Part shown: one piece after another, positions 62,183-64,000 of the stretch | How positions within the stretch are numbered: the first letter of the stretch is position 1 | How the letters are laid out: the number at the start of each line of letters is the position of its first letter | NCBI GenBank assembly: GCA_016711085.1 | Contig: JADJTR010000012.1 | Coordinates: 434,001-498,000, forward strand | Source of the DNA: Phyllobacteriaceae bacterium | Lineage (GTDB): Bacteria; Pseudomonadota; Alphaproteobacteria; Rhizobiales; Rhizobiaceae | Direction of reading: 5' to 3' | DNA: 64,000 nucleotides | Notes under the pieces: generated by a model | Database searches by the model: none | Seen by the model: only the letters and a program-made list of their open reading frames with translations | Told to the model about the DNA's origin: nothing | Position numbers and translations under genes: made by a program

Positions 62183-63183
62183 GGCAGGTTCCCTCGCCAA
62201 TTCTGCGCGACGGTAGAGGGGCCGGCCGCTTCCGGCAAGGCTTCCCATCTCCGCCACATTCGTGAAATAGGTGCTCTGTTGAAATCGTGAACATTCGTGG
62301 CCAACGCATTGCCGGTGCAACTGGGGCGGGGCGGCGGGGGCCCCCTGCCCCGCGCTCCTTCTCCTGCCCCGCACGCGCCCCGCCGCCCCCGCCCCCCCGG
62401 CGCCGCGCCCCGCCCCCCCCCCCCGCGCGGGCGGCCGGCGTGAGGGGCCCCGCGCCCGCGGGCGGGAGGGGGCCCAAGCCCGGGCCGCCGGACCCCGGGA
62501 CCGGGCGGCCCGGGGCCCCCCCCGGCCCCCCCCCCACCCCCAAAGGGAAAAAAGAAAAACGAAAAGAACAAGAAAAACCGACCCCGGTCCCCGCGCCCCC
62601 CCGGAAGCCCCGGCCACCCCGCGGCCGCCCCGGCCCCCCCCCCCACCCCCCCCAAAGCCCCCCCGGCCGGGCACCCGGGGCGCCTCGTCGGCCCCCTTCC
62701 CCGGCGGCCCGGCGGCGGGGGGCCACGCCCCGCCGCCGCCCGCCCGCCCGCCCCCCCGCCCCGGGCCTCCGCGCCCCCCCGCCCCCCGGGGCGGCCGCCA
62801 GGCGGCCCGGGGGGGCCCCCCCGCGCCCCCCGCCCGGGGGCCCCCCCGCCCCCCCTCCCCCCCCCCCGGGGGCCCCCGCCCCCCCGCCCCAAACGGCGGC
62901 GCCAGCGCCCAAAACAAAAAAACCCACGCGAACCCCCGCACCCCACCCCCCCCCTCCCCCCCCCCCCCCCACCCGCCCCCGAAGCGGAACCCCCGCCCAA
63001 AAAGAAAAAACGCAAAGCCGACGCGAAGCCGAGGAGATTTGCCCCCGCCGAGAAACGGCGACCCGAAGGGGGCGTGCCAGGGGCGCGGGGGAGGGCCGTT
63101 GGGGCGCGGCGCGGCCCGCCTTGGGCGGGCCTCCCAGCCCCCCGGGAATACGCCCTCTCCCGAAATCGTGAACATGCGTGGCC
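62183..63183. other. Gene-free stretch: normal flank, then G/C homopolymer block
   Basis: Positions 62183-62303 look like an ordinary divergent promoter region. From 62304 to 63161 the plus strand is a chain of C and G runs with nearly no T and a few A-rich islands; no codon structure, promoter or fold is visible. The flanks of this block are near-identical 23-bp sequences (62281-62303 and 63162-63184). Long reading frames on both strands exist only because stop codons need T on one strand or A on the other. Treat as unreliable sequence. Confidence 0.75.
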
Positions 63184-63184
63184 A
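62281..63184. repeat. Direct-repeat-bounded low-complexity block
   Basis: The 23-bp repeats share GAAATCGTGAACAT, one mismatch (T or G), and CGTGGCCA, 881 bp apart. Removing one repeat and the block would place the deacetylase ATG about 120 bp from the nnrU-type start, a normal divergent spacing. That suggests a mis-joined or low-quality read. Confidence 0.7.
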
Positions 63185-64000
63185 TGGCGTCGTTGCGTTC
63201 CCCGGTCGTCTTGTTGTTGGCGTCGCTGACCGCATCCGCCACGGCGGCGGAGCGACCGCCACGATACGTGCTGATCTCGTTCGACGGCGCGCGCGACATC
63301 GCCCAATGGGAGCGCTCGCGTTCGCTGGCTCGGCGGACCGGGGCGCATTTCACCTATTTCCTCTCTTGCGTGAACCTGCTGACGCCGGAAACGAAATCGG
63401 CCTATCGCGGGCCGGAGGGCGCGAAATCGAATGTCGGCTTCGCCGCCTCGCGCGACGATGTGGCAGCGCGGCTGCGGCAAATCTGGACGGCGCGGCTGGA
63501 AGGCCATGAGATGGCTTCCCATGGCTGCGGCCATTTCGACGGCGGCCAATGGAACGCGGCGGAGTGGAAAGAGGAATTCGGCGAATTTTCCCGCATCCTC
63601 GCCGACGCCTGGACCCTCAACGGCATCCCCCACGAACCGGCCGGCTGGCGCGCCTTCGCCGGTAACGACATCGCCGGCTTCCGCGCGCCTTACCTCGCGA
63701 TCGGACCGGGGCTGGACAAGGCGCTGCGCGCCACGGCCTTCGCCTATGACGCCTCGACGGTTTCGCGCGATCCCGAGACGCCGGCCGAGCGCGGCGGCGT
63801 GACGCGCTTCGCCTTGCCGATGATCGCGGAAGGCCCGGACGGCCGTCGCATCCTCGCGATGGACTACAACCTGTTCGTGCGCCATTCCGGCGGCTTCGAG
63901 CGCGCGGATTCCGATGGCGCGTTCGAGGAGCGGGCTTACCGCGCCTTTGTCGATGCGTTCGAGGCGCAAGGCGGCGCACCGCTGCAGATCGGCCTGCATT
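63184..64000 (+). CDS. Polysaccharide deacetylase-like secreted protein (3' end outside window)
   Basis: An open frame of 272 codons reaches the window end. Signal peptide 1-22 (MASLRSPVVLLLASLTASATA), then a NodB-like barrel: YVLISFDGARD with the first metal Asp region, HEMASHGCGHFDG carrying the His residues of the zinc site, GFRAPYLAIGPGLDKAL and YDASTVSRD. It probably deacetylates a cell-surface glycan. The ATG at 63184 is the first base after the right-hand copy of the flanking repeat, so the true upstream region is uncertain. Confidence 0.85.
   Translation, partial: MASLRSPVVLLLASLTASATAAERPPRYVLISFDGARDIAQWERSRSLARRTGAHFTYFLSCVNLLTPETKSAYRGPEGAKSNVGFAASRDDVAARLRQIWTARLEGHEMASHGCGHFDGGQWNAAEWKEEFGEFSRILADAWTLNGIPHEPAGWRAFAGNDIAGFRAPYLAIGPGLDKALRATAFAYDASTVSRDPETPAERGGVTRFALPMIAEGPDGRRILAMDYNLFVRHSGGFERADSDGAFEERAYRAFVDAFEAQGGAPLQIGLH

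Noticed and set aside
61596..63999. Very long open frames on both strands (about 550-600 codons) through the G/C block
   Set aside because: They exist because the block lacks T on one strand and A on the other. The sequence is Gly/Pro/Arg/Ala runs with no domain; only the NnrU part and the deacetylase part are real.

Overview
The window is GC-rich, densely packed bacterial chromosome. The gene content points to an alphaproteobacterium of the order Hyphomicrobiales (Rhizobiales): a ctaC-ctaD-ctaB-coxF-ctaG-ctaE oxidase cluster, an F0 operon with both b' and b subunits, an IalB-family protein, DUF1344 and DUF6101 proteins, a RibB with a degenerate RibA domain, a GTTC-N7-GTTC SOS box and a TTGAT-N4-GTCAA Fnr/FixK box. 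The family cannot be fixed from sequence alone. I see no rRNA, tRNA, CRISPR, insertion sequence or prophage. Almost everything is housekeeping.

Layout. 0-6 kb (minus): aa3 cytochrome oxidase operon, ending in a frameshifted L,D-transpeptidase gene. 6-15 kb: ialB-like gene, tldD, lipoprotein, DUF1801, two RNA methyltransferases (RumA-like and tlyA), dxs, xseB and a histone-deacetylase-like hydrolase. 15.2-17.3 kb: small accessory patch with a mobile-mystery A/B pair (XRE regulator plus Fic enzyme) and an unknown gene with a nuclease-like motif. 17.3-24.5 kb: membrane protein, ribB, aroC, DUF1344, phosphatase, a COG4315-type secreted protein next to an ECF sigma/anti-sigma pair, fabI. 24.5-39 kb: DnaJ-like co-chaperone, pdxH, Na/Pi transporter, beta-oxidation pair, GH25 lysozyme, purD, chagasin-like inhibitor, RidA, ubiA, DUF6101, FAD-linked oxidase, Sua5, repeat-motif secreted protein. 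39-46.7 kb: glyS and glyQ, separated by six unrelated genes. 46.7-55.3 kb: TPR protein, polyprenyl synthase, DUF2007-trmN6-S49 peptidase-ispE cluster, SOS-boxed radical SAM gene, rnhB. 55.3-58 kb (minus): atpI-atpB-atpE-atpG-atpF. 58-64 kb: SleB hydrolase, der, a TPR membrane protein, an NnrU-family gene and the start of a polysaccharide deacetylase.

How the genes fit together. Respiration is the main theme: terminal oxidase, heme O synthase, octaprenyl synthase, UbiA and F0. Isoprenoid supply (dxs, ispE) feeds the quinone and heme O side chains. Cell-wall hydrolases (YkuD, GH25, SleB) recur.

Two points affect how the window should be read. First, four genes (L,D-transpeptidase, COG4315 protein, trmN6, TPR gene upstream of der) each appear to lack one base, which looks like indel error in the assembly. 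Second, 62.30-63.16 kb is an almost T-free run of C and G homopolymers bracketed by a 23-bp near-identical direct repeat. It is most likely an artefact, and the long reading frames across it should be ignored. The most promising biological observations are the SOS box before the PA0069-family radical SAM gene, the Fnr/FixK box between ctaC and ialB, the in-frame palindromic repeat inside glyS, and the mobile-mystery A/B patch with its evenly spaced operators.
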